Source of the DNA: Microbacterium sp. 1.5R
GTDB lineage: Bacteria > Actinomycetota > Actinomycetes > Actinomycetales > Microbacteriaceae
NCBI RefSeq assembly: GCF_001889265.1
Contig: NZ_CP018151.1
Location: 3,100,001 to 3,164,000 of the forward strand
Length of the DNA: 64,000 bases
Reading direction: 5' to 3'
The notes under the pieces were generated by a model that searched no databases, was not told the origin of the DNA, and saw only the letters and a program-made list of their open reading frames with translations. This document shows, piece after piece, positions 31,474 through 40,544 of this stretch. The position numbers and the translations under genes are program-made. Position 1 is the first letter of the stretch, and each line of letters opens with the position of its first letter.

Positions 31474-34002
31474 ATGCCAGCTTCTGCCGCGCTCGCGCAT
31501 GTGGACGTCCCCCGCCTGCCGAGCGATGTCACCTCGCGCCCGAGACTGGTGGCCGCGCTGGAGAACCGCAGTCCGCTGACGGTGCTCCGCGGCGCGTCGG
31601 GACTCGGGAAGACGGTCGCGCTCGCGGAATGGGCGCGCGTCACCGAGTCGACGACCGTCTGGGTCACTGTCGATCCGACGAGATCCAGCAGCACCGAACT
31701 CGCCCGCGCCGCTCTGCGCGCGCTGTCCCGTGCCGGACTCACCTCACCGACCGACGACGATCTTCTGCATCCGTGGAGCGCCGTCGCGCGGTGTCTCAGC
31801 GAAACCGCGGAGGAGCTCGTCCTCGTACTCGACGACGCTGCCACCCTGTCGCCGGACAGCATCTTCGACCTGTGTCGGACGGTGGCCGCAGCGCCCCGAG
31901 CGCGCGCGATCGCAGCGACGAACCGGCGCAGCGCGTTCGATCGCGACGGCTTGAGCCTGGTGATCGATCGAACCGTGATAGGACCGGACGACCTTCTCTT
32001 CGACATGGAGGAGATCTCCCGTGCCCTGCGGATCGACGAGTCGGACGCGGCGGACGTGCTCCAGGCGACGGGCGGATACCCGGCACTCATCCACGCGGCC
32101 TCGAAGCGGTCTGCACTCGGCGACGATCCGGCGGCGGCGATCGAGGCCGCCTCGCCCGCAGTCGAGGAGTACATGCAGTCACGCCTCGAAGCCTCGGGGA
32201 TCGACCCCGACGTCCTCGAGGCGCTGGTGCGCATCAGTGTCGCGGATGCCGTCGACCTCGCCTCGGCGCGCGCGCTGTCGGGCGTCGACGAGATCGAGAG
32301 TCCCCTCGACGACGCGGAGGCGTTCGGTCTCGGAAGCTGGTCGACCGACCGCCTGTTCCTCTTCGCTCCGGTCGTGCGGACGCTGCTGCGCCGCGAACTC
32401 GTGAGGTCGCACGCGGACGAGCTCCCGCGCCTCATGAACCTGGCCGTCGAGGGCGCGCTCCAGCGGCGAGCGCCCTTGGAGGCGTTGCAGCTCGCGATGG
32501 AGTACGACGATCTTCCGCTCGCATCGCACGTGATCATGTCGGGGTGGAGCCAGCTGCTCGACCACCACGGGCCCGCCGCAGTGCGCCTGCTGCGCAGGCT
32601 TCCGGTGTCCCGATTGAAGGACCAGCCACTCATCGCCATGCTGCTCGCCATCTGCTACAACGCCAGCAAGCTGAGGCGTCTGCGCGGCCTGCAGCTGATG
32701 CGCGTGGCGATCTCGGCAGCGAACTCCCGCCGCACTGATGTGGCCACGACCGAGCGCATCTTCATCTGGGCTGCCGAGAGCGCGGCCCTGCGAGTCATCG
32801 GGATGTCGGAGCGCGCCGCTCAGGTCGCTGCCCGAGCACTAAGCCTCTACCGCGAGACGCCGGAATCGGTGTGGCAGCCATACGCCCTGGAGATGCCGCT
32901 GCTCTGCACGCATCTCGGCATCTCCCTCTACTACGGCGGGCGCGAGGATGACGCGATCGAGTGCTTCGAGAACGCGGCGGCGATGGCGGCGTCGCGTGAC
33001 CTGAGCAAGGCCTTCCACAGCATCGCGCTGCTCAGCGGCATCCACGCGCTGAACGGCGATATGCCAGAGGCACGCCACTACGCCGAGCTGATCCGCGAGA
33101 GCTCGTGGGAGCAGCAGCAGCGCGACGGCTACCGCGGCACCTTCTATCGCGTCGCGGAGGCGCTGCTCGCGGTCGAGGACGGCGACGTGGCCGCGGCTCG
33201 CGAGCATGTGGGCGTGTTCGGACCTCACCGCTCGACCAGCGAGCACTGGGCGACGATGGGGCTCGCTGAGGCCTGGGTCGCTCTGCACGAGGGCAGAGCC
33301 GCAGCCGGACTCGAGCAGCTGGAGTCTCTGCGACGGCTGCGACGGCGCGAGACAGGGAGCACCCACGCACGGCACGTGCTCAGCCGCGCCCGGACCCTGC
33401 TGCATCTCGCCGTCGGCGACGTGGCCGCGGCTCGAGCGACGCTGCGGCACGATGCGAGGCCCGACGAGTTCGGCACGACCATCGAACGCGCACGCCTCGC
33501 GGTGGTCGAGGGCGACGCCTCCGAGGCGGCTCGGCTGCTGGCTCCGAAGCGGGAGATCCCGCAGACCTCGCGTCAGCGCGCCGAGGCGGCCGCGATCCAG
33601 GTCGTCGCCCTGCGCCGCACGGCGGGCGCGACCGCGGCCGCGAAGGCTGCGGTCGCCCTGGGAATCCAACTGGATGATCGTGAGCTGACGACGCCGGCCA
33701 CCCTGTTCGCCCCCGACGACGTCGAGCTGCTGCAGGACGCTCTGGCGACCCACGCCCCCGGGCGGCCGGTGACCGCGGTGCTTCCCGCGACATCCGATCG
33801 CCCGCGTCTATCGGCCCGCGAGCTCGTCGTGCTGCGCGCACTCACCTCGGGTGCGTCGCTGCCGTCGATCGCGGCCGACCTGAGCGTGTCGCAGAACACC
33901 CTCAAGACGCAGCTGCGGAGCATCTACCGCAAGCTCGATGCTCGCAACCGCGCCGACGCGATCGAGCAGGCCGCGAAGCACGACCTCCTCACCGACCGCT
34001 GA
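31474..34002 (+). CDS. Large LuxR-family ATP-binding regulator (LAL/MalT-like)
   Basis: 842 residues. An N-terminal STAND-type ATPase has Walker A G-A-S-G-L-G-K-T at 40-47 and a likely Walker B around L-V-L-V-L-D-D near 110. A long helical middle (about 300-740) resembles tetratricopeptide-type sensor repeats. The C-terminal LuxR HTH begins L-S-A-R-E-L-V-V-L-R-A-L near 779 with V-S-Q-N-T-L-K-T-Q-L-R-S-I-Y-R-K-L. Such proteins activate transcription when a ligand and ATP promote assembly. The ribosome site GGAGGAG fixes the start. It is convergent with the giant surface protein gene, whose control by this regulator is possible but not shown. Confidence 0.9.
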   Translation: MPASAALAHVDVPRLPSDVTSRPRLVAALENRSPLTVLRGASGLGKTVALAEWARVTESTTVWVTVDPTRSSSTELARAALRALSRAGLTSPTDDDLLHPWSAVARCLSETAEELVLVLDDAATLSPDSIFDLCRTVAAAPRARAIAATNRRSAFDRDGLSLVIDRTVIGPDDLLFDMEEISRALRIDESDAADVLQATGGYPALIHAASKRSALGDDPAAAIEAASPAVEEYMQSRLEASGIDPDVLEALVRISVADAVDLASARALSGVDEIESPLDDAEAFGLGSWSTDRLFLFAPVVRTLLRRELVRSHADELPRLMNLAVEGALQRRAPLEALQLAMEYDDLPLASHVIMSGWSQLLDHHGPAAVRLLRRLPVSRLKDQPLIAMLLAICYNASKLRRLRGLQLMRVAISAANSRRTDVATTERIFIWAAESAALRVIGMSERAAQVAARALSLYRETPESVWQPYALEMPLLCTHLGISLYYGGREDDAIECFENAAAMAASRDLSKAFHSIALLSGIHALNGDMPEARHYAELIRESSWEQQQRDGYRGTFYRVAEALLAVEDGDVAAAREHVGVFGPHRSTSEHWATMGLAEAWVALHEGRAAAGLEQLESLRRLRRRETGSTHARHVLSRARTLLHLAVGDVAAARATLRHDARPDEFGTTIERARLAVVEGDASEAARLLAPKREIPQTSRQRAEAAAIQVVALRRTAGATAAAKAAVALGIQLDDRELTTPATLFAPDDVELLQDALATHAPGRPVTAVLPATSDRPRLSARELVVLRALTSGASLPSIAADLSVSQNTLKTQLRSIYRKLDARNRADAIEQAAKHDLLTDR

Positions 34003-34057
34003 GTCTCGACGGCAGCAGAGTCGACGCAGGACAGCAGAGTCGGATCACGACACCGAA

Positions 34058-34096
34058 CGGCCCTCGGCACCTGAGGGGGGCAGGTGCCGAGGGCCG
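34058..34096. terminator. Strong bidirectional terminator
   Basis: Perfect 16-bp arms (34058-34073 and 34081-34096) flank a 7-nt loop made of A and six G. It lies between the converging regulator and surface-protein genes. Confidence 0.88.
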
Positions 34097-34113
34097 CTCT
34101 TCGTGCGGGTCGC

Positions 34114-37100
34114 TCAGTCGATCGATGCGCGGCGGCGCAGGATCAGGAGCGCTGCTCCCCCCAGGAGCAGGGTCAGCGCGAGCACCAGCACCCAGGGTGC
34201 GAGCTGACCGCCCGTGATCGCCAGAGGCGACTGGACCGGATGAACGGTCGCGCTCTCGACGACCGGGAGAGGCGCATCCCCCGGGCTCGTCGCCAGCGCC
34301 GTGGCCACGTTCTCCAGCGTGGCCCCCGCGGCATCCGCATCCACGGTCACCGAGTACGTGACCGTCACCGTCTCCCCCTCGGCGAGGGCGCCGACCCAGT
34401 GCAGCCCGCTGTCCGTGACCACGGGTGCGGCGACCTCGTGATCGCCGACGGTCGCGGTGACGACACCGGTCAGTGCCGCGTGGTCCAGCACCTTGGAGAG
34501 ATCGTCGCTGACGACGACCTCGTCGAGGTCGGTCTCCCCGGTGTTGACGCCGGTGAGCGTGTAGGTGACCACGCTGCCCACGGCCACGGCCGTCCCGGAG
34601 CCCACGTTCGCGGTCTTCGCGAACGTGAAGCCCGGAGCGCCGACACTGTGCTCCGTCGATGCCGGAGGAGGCGTGAGCTCGGCGCCGCCGGGGGCGGTGG
34701 CGGTGCCGTCGGCGACGTTCGAGATCGTCGCACCGCCCGCGTCGGCATCCACCGTCACGGAGTACGTGATCGCGACCCGCTCGCCGACCGCGAGAGCACC
34801 CTGCCACGAGAGCTCATCGCCCTGCACGATCGGCGCTGCGACGGGCGTGCCGTCGACAGCGGCCGACACATCGCCGTTGTATTCGGCGTGGGCGAGGACG
34901 TTCGAGAGGTCGTCACTGATCGTCACAGGGTCGAGCGCGGTCGCACCGGTGTTGATGCCCGTCACGGTGTAGGTGATGATGCTTCCCGGGTCGACCCGCG
35001 TCCCCGAGGCCGGGTCGGCGGTCTTCACGAGCTCGAATCCGGGCTCGTTGATCGGGTTCACCGTGACCGCCGGGGGCGTCTCGATCGGAGGCACCCCTCC
35101 GGGAGGAGTCGCGCCGCCCGTCACCGAGTTCTCGAGCGTCCCGCCACCGGCATCCGCGTTCACTGTCACCGAGTAGGTGATCGTGACGGTCTCTCCGATC
35201 CCGAGTGCGCCCGTCCACGAGAGCGTCTCGCCCACGAGTTGCGGAGCAGAAGCCGGTGAACCGTCCACCAGGGCGATCGCGTCGTCGTTGAACCCGGCGT
35301 CGTCGAGCACGTCCGAGAGGTCATCGCGGATGTCGACGGGGTCGAGCACGGTCTCGCCGGTGTTCACGCCGGTCACCGTGTAGGTGACGACGGCACCGGG
35401 GTCGATGGCCGTGCCCGAAGCGGGAGCGGCGCTCTTCGACACCGAGAAGCCGGGCTCGTTGACCGGGTTCGTCGTCGTGGCCGGGGGCGGTGTGATCTCC
35501 TCGCCGCCCGGAGGCGTCGCGATGGCCGTCGCCGAGTTCTCGATCAGTTCGCCGGCGGCATCCGGTCCGACCGTCACCGAATAGGTGATGGTGACCGTCT
35601 GTCCGACGGCGAGCGCACCCGTCCACGAGAGCTCGCCGTCGACGACCGCGACAGGCGTCTCCACGCCGCCGATGATCGTCGCGACGGGATCGGCGTCGAG
35701 CGAGGCGTGATCCAGGACGCTCGAGAGGTCGTCGACGATCTCGACGCTGTCGAGCGCCGTCTCGCCGGTGTTCACTCCGGTCAGCACATAGGTGATCACG
35801 GCGCCCGGGTCCACCGCGGTTCCGGATGCCGGATCGGCCGTCTTCGAGAACGCGAAGCCGGGCTCGTTGACCCGGTGTTCGGTGACCGCGGTCGGCGGCA
35901 CGATGGGCGCGCCCGGTGTCGTCGGGCTCGCCGGGTCACTCGGATCGGACGGAACCAGCGGCGTCGCCTCTCCCGTCACCGTGTTGGTGATGGTCTCGCC
36001 TCCGGCACCGCCGTCGACGGTCACCGAGTAGGTGATCACGACGTCCTCACCCGGCTCGAGCGAACCGATCCAGGTGAGAGTGCTGTCGGTCACCGCGGCG
36101 TCACCACGCGTGGCATCGACATCGTCGTTGTATGAGGCGTTCGCCAGCACACCGGCGAGGTCGTCCGAGATCGCGGCCGGGTCGAGCACGGTGTCGCCCG
36201 TGTTCGTGCCGGTCACGGTGTACTCGATCACGCTGCCCGGGTCTACAGCGGTGCCGGTGACCGGGTCGGCGGTCTTGCTGACCTCGAAGCCGGGCGCCAC
36301 GACCGGATGCTGGGTCGTCGCGGGAGGCGGCGACACCGGAGTGCCCGGAGTGGTCGGGCTCTCCGGATCGGTCGGGTCCGACGGGATCAGCGGCGTGGCC
36401 GCACCCTCGGCGGTGTTGCGCAGCAGCACGCCGGTCGCGTCGTCATCCACGGTCACCGTGTAGGTGATCACGACGTCATCACCGGCTCCGAGTGCGCCCG
36501 TCCAGCTGAGCTGGGATCCGGTCACATCGACCGTGCCTGTGGTCGCCGAGACGTCGCCGTTGTAGACGGCGTTCGCGAGAACGGCCGACAGGTCGTCGGT
36601 GATCGCCGCGGGGTCGAGCACGGTGGTGCCCGTGTTCGTTCCCGTGACCGTGTACTCGATGGTGTCGCCAGGACTCACGGCCGTGCCGGAGGCCGGATCA
36701 GAGGTCTTGGTGACCTCGAAGCCGGTGTCGACGACGGGATGCGCGGTCTCCACCTGCGGCGGAGTGATCGGCGTGCCGGGAGTCGACGGACCCTCGGGGT
36801 CGCTCGGGTCGGCGGGTATCCGCGGGGTCGCCACACCGTTCGCGACGTTGCGGAGCAGGGCGCTCTCGACGCCGGCGTCGACGGTGACCGAGTACCGGAT
36901 CGTGACGGATTCGCCCCGCGGGATCGAGCCCGTCCAGGTGAGCATGCCGTCTGCCGCGATCGCGCTGCCGCGATCGGCAGTCACATCGTCGTTGTACGCG
37001 GCGTCATCGAGCACGGCCGTGAGGTCGTCGGTGATGGCCACTGGAGAGAGGTCGGTGTCGCCGGTGTTGGTTCCGGTGACCGTGTACTCGATCATGTCGC

Positions 37101-39306
37101 CGGCCGAGACCGCGGTGCCCGATGCCGGGTCGGCGGTCTTGCTGATCGTGAAGCCCGACCCGAGCACGGGATGCTGGGTCACCGCCGTCGGAGGGACGAT
37201 GGGCTCGCCGGGGATCTGCGGGCCGGTCGGGTCTGCGGGATTCGGCGTCGTCGGGGTGGCGGTGCCTGAGGCGACGTTGCTGAGAACCTGGCCTGATGCG
37301 TCGTCGCCGACGGTCACCGAGTAGGTGATCGTCACGACCTGTCCGGGCTGCAGCGTGCCGCTCCAGGCGAGGTCGGTGCCCGTGAGGGTGGCTGCGCCGG
37401 CGGCGACCGGGGTGCCGTCGACGGCGGTCGCGATGTCCGCGTTGTACTCGGCGTGCGCGAGCACGTCGGTGAGGTCGTCGGCGATGGAAGCCGGGTCGAG
37501 AGCGGTGGCACCGGTGTTGGTGCCGGTGACGGTGTAGTCGATGATCTGGCCCGGCTGCACCACGGCGCCCGAGGTGGGATCAGCCGTCTTGGTGAGGGTG
37601 AAGCCCGCGACCGGGTGCTCGGTCGTGACGACCGGAGGAACGATCGGGTCGCCTCCCGGAGGCGTGCCCGAAGCCGTGACGCTGTTGGCGATGCTCTCGC
37701 CCTCGACGTCGTCGTCGACGATCACCGAGTAGGTGAAGGTCATGATCTGCCCCGGCTCGAGGGCTCCCGTCCACGTGAGCATGCCGCGGGTGATGGCGGC
37801 ACCGCTCTCGACGAGATCGATGCCGTCGACGGTCGTCGCGAGGTCGTCCTGGTACTCGGCGAACGAGAAGACCCCGCTCAGGTCGTCGGCGATCTCGACA
37901 TCGTTCAGCACGGTGTTCCCGGTGTTCTCCACCGCGACCTGGTAGGTGATCCGCTGCCCCGCCGCGACGGCGGTGCCGTCTGCCGGGTCGGAGGTCTTGC
38001 GCAGGTCGAGCCCGGGCGTGAGGAGGACGTTGGAGTAGACGCAGGTGACGTCGGTGCCGAGAGGACCAGCCGGCTGGGTGACCTGTCCGGAGTCGCTCAC
38101 GGCGACGGGTGTGGTCGAGCCGTCTCCGTTGATCTGCTCGCAGACCAGAGAGGAGTCGTAACCTGTCGGGTCGGCCGAGCCCGCGGCCGCCTCTGCGAGG
38201 TCGAACGTGTCGCCCTGGTTCGTGAACACCGGACCGGCGTAGTCACGCTGGACGCCCGGCTCATCACCGGTCGTCGTGGCGGAGGTCTGCGCGACGCTGT
38301 ATCCGTCGGGCGACTGGATGCTGAGCGCGAACTGGTCGGTCGGCGCGTGGCGCCCATCCGGCAGGTCCTTCTTGAGCGTGAGGGTGTTCGGGAACGTGCA
38401 GCTCGACATGTCGGTCGGCGAGAAGCTGCCGAGGAGTGTCGTGTTGACCGTCTCGCCTCGCGGAAGGTCGACCTCGATGATGCGGTTGCCACCGCTCGAG
38501 ACCGAGACGAAGATGTGGCCGAGGTTGCCGAAGGCGATGCCGTTGCCCTGCACACCGTCACCGAGGTCATGCACCTGCTTGGCGTCGATGGTGGCGGTGC
38601 TCGACACGAGTTCAGTGGGCAGGTCGGCGGCGTAGATGTCCTGATCTGCGACGAGCACGAGCTGGCCGGAGGCGCTGAAGGCCATGTCGCCGTTCGCACC
38701 GAAGGCGCTGCTGCCTGCGGTGGGACGCAGCGTGCCGACCTGCACGTAGGTCTGCGGGGTGACGCCCTCGTTCCAGGCGTAGATGTTGATCGCGTTGCCG
38801 GCAGTGCCGCTCGCGAAGTAGTAGACCCCGGTCACCGGGTTCACTGCCCCACGCAGCACGGCGGAGCTGAGCGTGAACGGGGTGCGCGTGGTCTGATCGG
38901 TGACCCGGTCGTGCTTCGCCAGCACCTTGTTCGACGACGTGTTCGTCACCGTGTAGGCGTAGCGGCCACCGGCAGAGATGCCGAGACCGTTGTCGGAGTG
39001 GCCGGTGCCGAAGCTGATCGTGCCGAGGGCGCCGCCGTCACCGGGCGCGCCGCCCTGCTCGTTCACCGCGAACTCGCGGATCTCCGTCGTGCTCTGCACG
39101 AAGACCGCCCCGGGCGTGCAGAGGAACGGGTCGGCGGCCGCAGCGGGGGCGGCCGTGACCGTACCGCCGATCAAGACCATCGACGACGCGACGACCGCTG
39201 TGGTGACGAGACCGCTGACGAGCTTGCGCGCCGTCCTCCCCCAGCGTGGCGTCGCCTGCTGTGTCTCGGTCGGTTGATGGCGCTTTCGCGCACCACGAAT
39301 ACTCAC
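34114..39306 (-). CDS. Sortase-anchored surface protein with nine DUF11-type repeats
   Basis: 1730 residues from the GTG at 39306, which has AGGGGAGAG upstream. A long signal peptide has its core at about 29-50 and a cleavage site after A-P-A-A-A-A. Residues about 60-370 form an NHL/propeller-like region, then a domain of about 120 residues with C-x-Y-S. Nine DUF11-type beta-sandwich repeats follow, each beginning near K-T-A-D-P-A-S-G-T-A-V, with Y-T-V-T-G-x-N-T-G in the middle and Pro-rich linkers. The C-terminus is L-A-I-T-G-G, a hydrophobic helix and R-R-R, fitting the LAxTG signal of class E sortases. It should extend from the cell wall, perhaps as an adhesin. No sortase gene is in the window. 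Confidence 0.92.
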   Translation of the reverse strand: MSIRGARKRHQPTETQQATPRWGRTARKLVSGLVTTAVVASSMVLIGGTVTAAPAAAADPFLCTPGAVFVQSTTEIREFAVNEQGGAPGDGGALGTISFGTGHSDNGLGISAGGRYAYTVTNTSSNKVLAKHDRVTDQTTRTPFTLSSAVLRGAVNPVTGVYYFASGTAGNAINIYAWNEGVTPQTYVQVGTLRPTAGSSAFGANGDMAFSASGQLVLVADQDIYAADLPTELVSSTATIDAKQVHDLGDGVQGNGIAFGNLGHIFVSVSSGGNRIIEVDLPRGETVNTTLLGSFSPTDMSSCTFPNTLTLKKDLPDGRHAPTDQFALSIQSPDGYSVAQTSATTTGDEPGVQRDYAGPVFTNQGDTFDLAEAAAGSADPTGYDSSLVCEQINGDGSTTPVAVSDSGQVTQPAGPLGTDVTCVYSNVLLTPGLDLRKTSDPADGTAVAAGQRITYQVAVENTGNTVLNDVEIADDLSGVFSFAEYQDDLATTVDGIDLVESGAAITRGMLTWTGALEPGQIMTFTYSVIVDDDVEGESIANSVTASGTPPGGDPIVPPVVTTEHPVAGFTLTKTADPTSGAVVQPGQIIDYTVTGTNTGATALDPASIADDLTDVLAHAEYNADIATAVDGTPVAAGAATLTGTDLAWSGTLQPGQVVTITYSVTVGDDASGQVLSNVASGTATPTTPNPADPTGPQIPGEPIVPPTAVTQHPVLGSGFTISKTADPASGTAVSAGDMIEYTVTGTNTGDTDLSPVAITDDLTAVLDDAAYNDDVTADRGSAIAADGMLTWTGSIPRGESVTIRYSVTVDAGVESALLRNVANGVATPRIPADPSDPEGPSTPGTPITPPQVETAHPVVDTGFEVTKTSDPASGTAVSPGDTIEYTVTGTNTGTTVLDPAAITDDLSAVLANAVYNGDVSATTGTVDVTGSQLSWTGALGAGDDVVITYTVTVDDDATGVLLRNTAEGAATPLIPSDPTDPESPTTPGTPVSPPPATTQHPVVAPGFEVSKTADPVTGTAVDPGSVIEYTVTGTNTGDTVLDPAAISDDLAGVLANASYNDDVDATRGDAAVTDSTLTWIGSLEPGEDVVITYSVTVDGGAGGETITNTVTGEATPLVPSDPSDPASPTTPGAPIVPPTAVTEHRVNEPGFAFSKTADPASGTAVDPGAVITYVLTGVNTGETALDSVEIVDDLSSVLDHASLDADPVATIIGGVETPVAVVDGELSWTGALAVGQTVTITYSVTVGPDAAGELIENSATAIATPPGGEEITPPPATTTNPVNEPGFSVSKSAAPASGTAIDPGAVVTYTVTGVNTGETVLDPVDIRDDLSDVLDDAGFNDDAIALVDGSPASAPQLVGETLSWTGALGIGETVTITYSVTVNADAGGGTLENSVTGGATPPGGVPPIETPPAVTVNPINEPGFELVKTADPASGTRVDPGSIITYTVTGINTGATALDPVTISDDLSNVLAHAEYNGDVSAAVDGTPVAAPIVQGDELSWQGALAVGERVAITYSVTVDADAGGATISNVADGTATAPGGAELTPPPASTEHSVGAPGFTFAKTANVGSGTAVAVGSVVTYTLTGVNTGETDLDEVVVSDDLSKVLDHAALTGVVTATVGDHEVAAPVVTDSGLHWVGALAEGETVTVTYSVTVDADAAGATLENVATALATSPGDAPLPVVESATVHPVQSPLAITGGQLAPWVLVLALTLLLGGAALLILRRRASID
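34225..38020 (-). repeat. Nine tandem DUF11-type coding repeats
   Basis: Repeat starts fall at roughly 38000, 37590, 37145, 36710, 36275, 35840, 35440, 35030 and 34620, a period of 400-445 bp. The repeats nearest the anchor have shorter linkers that lack the P-S-D-P type spacer, so two subgroups exist. Copy-number change by recombination is plausible. Confidence 0.85.
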
Positions 39307-39442
39307 GACTGCTCTCCCCTTGTCGCATCCGGTGCGCACTCGCGCACACGGGGCCCGCCACCCCCTTCGGCGGCATCCCTGGAGCACTGTCGACTGACCG
39401 CGCGCTCGAACCGGGCCTCCGAAAGACTGCCGTGCCGGCAGA

Positions 39443-39488
39443 TTCACCCCCGCCCGAATGAGCCGAATTCACCCCTCGTTTTCACCCC
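39443..39488 (-). promoter_or_regulatory. Three direct repeats of GGGGTGAA upstream of the surface protein
   Basis: TTCACCCC (GGGGTGAA on the gene's strand) occurs at 39443-39450, 39468-39475 and 39481-39488. They sit 137-182 bp before the surface-protein start and could be activator sites. No protein can be named. Confidence 0.4.
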
Positions 39489-39537
39489 TTGCTCGGAACG
39501 GTGGGGCGTCATGGTGCACGGCACGAGTGACCAAACT

Positions 39538-39556
39538 GTTAGGGTTGCCTAACCAA
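39538..39556 (+). promoter_or_regulatory. DtxR/IdeR-type iron box
   Basis: The 19 bases from 39538 contain TTAGGGTTGCCTAACC, close to the DtxR/IdeR consensus TTAGGTTAGSCTAACCTAA. It lies 53-71 bp before the iron-binding lipoprotein gene, so the operon should be repressed when iron is plentiful. Confidence 0.8.
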
Positions 39557-39608
39557 CATCGATCTGGTCGGTGTCGTTCCCCTCCCCGGTCCCGAAAGGT
39601 CATTCACC

Positions 39609-40544
39609 ATGCCCTCCAGCCTCCGTCTTCGCGCCGTCACGGCCTTGGCCGCCTCAGGATGCGCACTGCTTCTGCTCGCCGGCTGCGCCGCTGAGCCGAC
39701 CGCCGTCACCGATGCGGCGGGGGAATCCGCCGGCACCCACGACGTCGAGCATGCCCGCGGCACCACCGCGGTCCCCGACGAGCCGCAGCGCGTGGTGACC
39801 CTCGAACCGCTCGAGCTCGACACCGCCGTCGCGGTCGGCATCGAGCCGGTCGGCGCTGCGGTCGCGAGCAACGTCGCAGGAGCACCGGCATACCTCGGCG
39901 CCGACGACGTCGAGCCCGTGGGCACTGTTCCCGAACCCGACCTCGAGGCCATCGCCGCGCTCGAGCCCGATCTGATCCTCGGAACCGAGGCCCGGCACTC
40001 CGAGCTCTACGAGCAGCTCTCGGCGATCGCCCCGACCGTGTTCATCGAGACCCAGGCCGACCCGTGGCGAGACAACGCCATGCTCATCGGCGAAGCGCTG
40101 GGCCGCGAGGCCGAGGTCGCCGATCTGCTCTCGGCCGTCGACGACCGGTGCGAGTCGCTGGCCGGCGAGTATGCGATCGACGGCGAGAGCGTGCAGCTGA
40201 TCCGCCCCCGCGACGAGACGACCCTGAGCCTCTACGGACCGGTGTCGTTCTCGGGCAGCCTCCTCGAGTGCGCCGGGTTCACGATCCCCGCGCAGGAGTG
40301 GGCCGATGGGCTGCAGGCAGACATCTCGCCCGAGAACATCGTCTCGGCGGCAGCGGACCATGTGTTCGTCACCGTGACCGACGTCGACGAGGCCTCGGAG
40401 ATCCCCACCGCGATCACGCAGAACGCCGCAGCCTTCCCCTCGGTCACCCCTGTCGACACGAGCTACTGGGTCTCAGGAGTCGGGCCGAAGGGCGCACAGG
40501 CCGTGCTCGATGACATCGAGGCGTACCTCGAAGAGAGCCGGTGA
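39609..40544 (+). CDS. Iron-siderophore ABC binding lipoprotein (FepB/FhuD type)
   Basis: 311 residues. A signal peptide with lipobox L-L-A-G-C (Cys26) makes it a membrane-anchored lipoprotein. The body is a two-lobed periplasmic_binding_2 fold: P-Q-R-V-V-T-L near residue 60, P-D-L-E-A-I-A-A-L-E-P-D-L-I-L near 113, and a long linking helix. It would bind a ferric siderophore and hand it to the FecCD permeases that follow. The iron box upstream supports iron-regulated expression. The siderophore type cannot be told, and no siderophore synthesis gene is present. Confidence 0.92.
   Translation: MPSSLRLRAVTALAASGCALLLLAGCAAEPTAVTDAAGESAGTHDVEHARGTTAVPDEPQRVVTLEPLELDTAVAVGIEPVGAAVASNVAGAPAYLGADDVEPVGTVPEPDLEAIAALEPDLILGTEARHSELYEQLSAIAPTVFIETQADPWRDNAMLIGEALGREAEVADLLSAVDDRCESLAGEYAIDGESVQLIRPRDETTLSLYGPVSFSGSLLECAGFTIPAQEWADGLQADISPENIVSAAADHVFVTVTDVDEASEIPTAITQNAAAFPSVTPVDTSYWVSGVGPKGAQAVLDDIEAYLEESR

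Larger units (their letters stand above)
39307..39608. other. Divergent regulatory gap between surface protein and iron operon
   Basis: This 302-bp stretch holds no gene. It contains the ribosome site of the surface protein at its left end, three copies of TTCACCCC, and the iron box before the binding-protein gene. Confidence 0.7.

Noticed and set aside
37453-39552. A 699-codon open frame antisense to the surface protein
   Set aside because: It has no signal, domain or ribosome site and mirrors the repetitive codon pattern of the DUF11-type gene.
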